Below, in pieces: positions 63,897 through 64,000 of a stretch of DNA of 64,000 bases; positions within the stretch are counted from its first letter, which is position 1; each line of letters opens with the position of its first letter. Where the stretch lies: assembly GCA_016711505.1 (NCBI GenBank), contig JADJSV010000007.1:62001-126000 (forward strand). The letters run 5' to 3'. Below the pieces are notes generated by a model. That model was not told the origin of the DNA. It was given only the letters and a program-made list of their open reading frames with translations, and made no database searches. The stretch is from Bacteroidota bacterium (GTDB taxonomy: Bacteria; Bacteroidota; Bacteroidia; AKYH767-A; 2013-40CM-41-45). The position numbers were made by a program, and so were the translations under genes.

Positions 63897-64000
63897 ATGC
63901 AAAACGAAGATCAGCTATTCACTCAGCTACTCTCTATTTTCTACTCATCAGCAATGGTTGCTCTGGGCAAATTAAAGAATCCTTCAACAGATCAAATTGA
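63897..64000 (+). CDS. DUF1844 protein (partial, runs off the window)
   Basis: The first 34 codons of a gene cut by the window's end. The start MQNEDQLFTQLLSIFYSSAM and the following ALGKLKNPSTDQI match the DUF1844 domain (FxxLxxSLxxxAxxxLG..xP). DUF1844 proteins are small and cytoplasmic, of unknown role. A housekeeping-type -7 box directly precedes the ATG. Confidence 0.75.
   Translation, partial: MQNEDQLFTQLLSIFYSSAMVALGKLKNPSTDQI

Overview
The window looks like chromosome from an AT-rich, environmental member of the Bacteroidota. The supporting signs are a type IX secretion C-terminal sorting tail on the 50148..52094 product, a lipidated BamA/TamA homologue (TamL-like) overlapping tamB, several PorT-like outer-membrane barrels, poor Shine-Dalgarno sequences, and a TAnnTTTG -7 box before the last gene. 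I see no prophage, insertion sequence, CRISPR array or rRNA. One tRNA-Arg(CCT) is present.

Layout. 1-6000: small stress-type and envelope genes (a degenerate HD-domain protein, DUF2383, small secreted proteins, a beta-barrel operon). 6010-13225: tamB-tamL. 13265-15109: DUF4142 lipoprotein, DUF892 (YciF-like) protein and a disordered protein. 15236-23933 (minus): a signalling block with a receiver protein, a REC-histidine kinase and a giant poly-HAMP hybrid kinase of about 2235 residues. 24198-26433: small coiled-coil and disordered proteins, and a YtxH/holin-X envelope operon. 26620-31438: rpoN, an NtrC-type activator, a REC-PAS-kinase and a receiver protein. 31637-41839: secreted and membrane proteins, an SDR dehydrogenase, AsmA/DUF748 proteins, a FAD-Rieske oxidoreductase and small stress proteins. 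42347-45843: an operon with a glycerophosphodiesterase, a metallophosphatase and two outer-membrane proteins. 45847-48180: a second kinase/receiver pair. 49183: Ku. 50148-53305: two secreted proteins. 54399-59142: a receiver-TonB receptor fusion, YfiR and a CHASE8-like kinase. 59462-64000: outer-membrane proteins, cardiolipin synthase and the start of a DUF1844 gene.

The most striking pattern is a recurring intergenic signal, TGGCAY-N5-TTTN. Its spacing is exactly that of a sigma-54 -24/-12 promoter. It occurs in the right orientation in front of about 15 transcription units, usually placing +1 only 10-27 nt before the ATG. The genes behind it are mostly stress-type: four-helix ferritin-like proteins, YtxH/holin-X, tiny disordered proteins, outer-membrane barrels and a FAD-Rieske enzyme. 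An RpoN/NtrC/kinase/receiver module sits in the middle of these genes. I infer that the window carries a large part of an RpoN-dependent general-stress or envelope regulon together with its likely controllers. The -12 half deviates from the classical TTGC, so this needs experimental proof.

Three histidine-kinase genes each carry one single-base homopolymer frameshift. Correcting that base restores a full-length multiple-of-three reading frame in every case. I annotate each as one gene.
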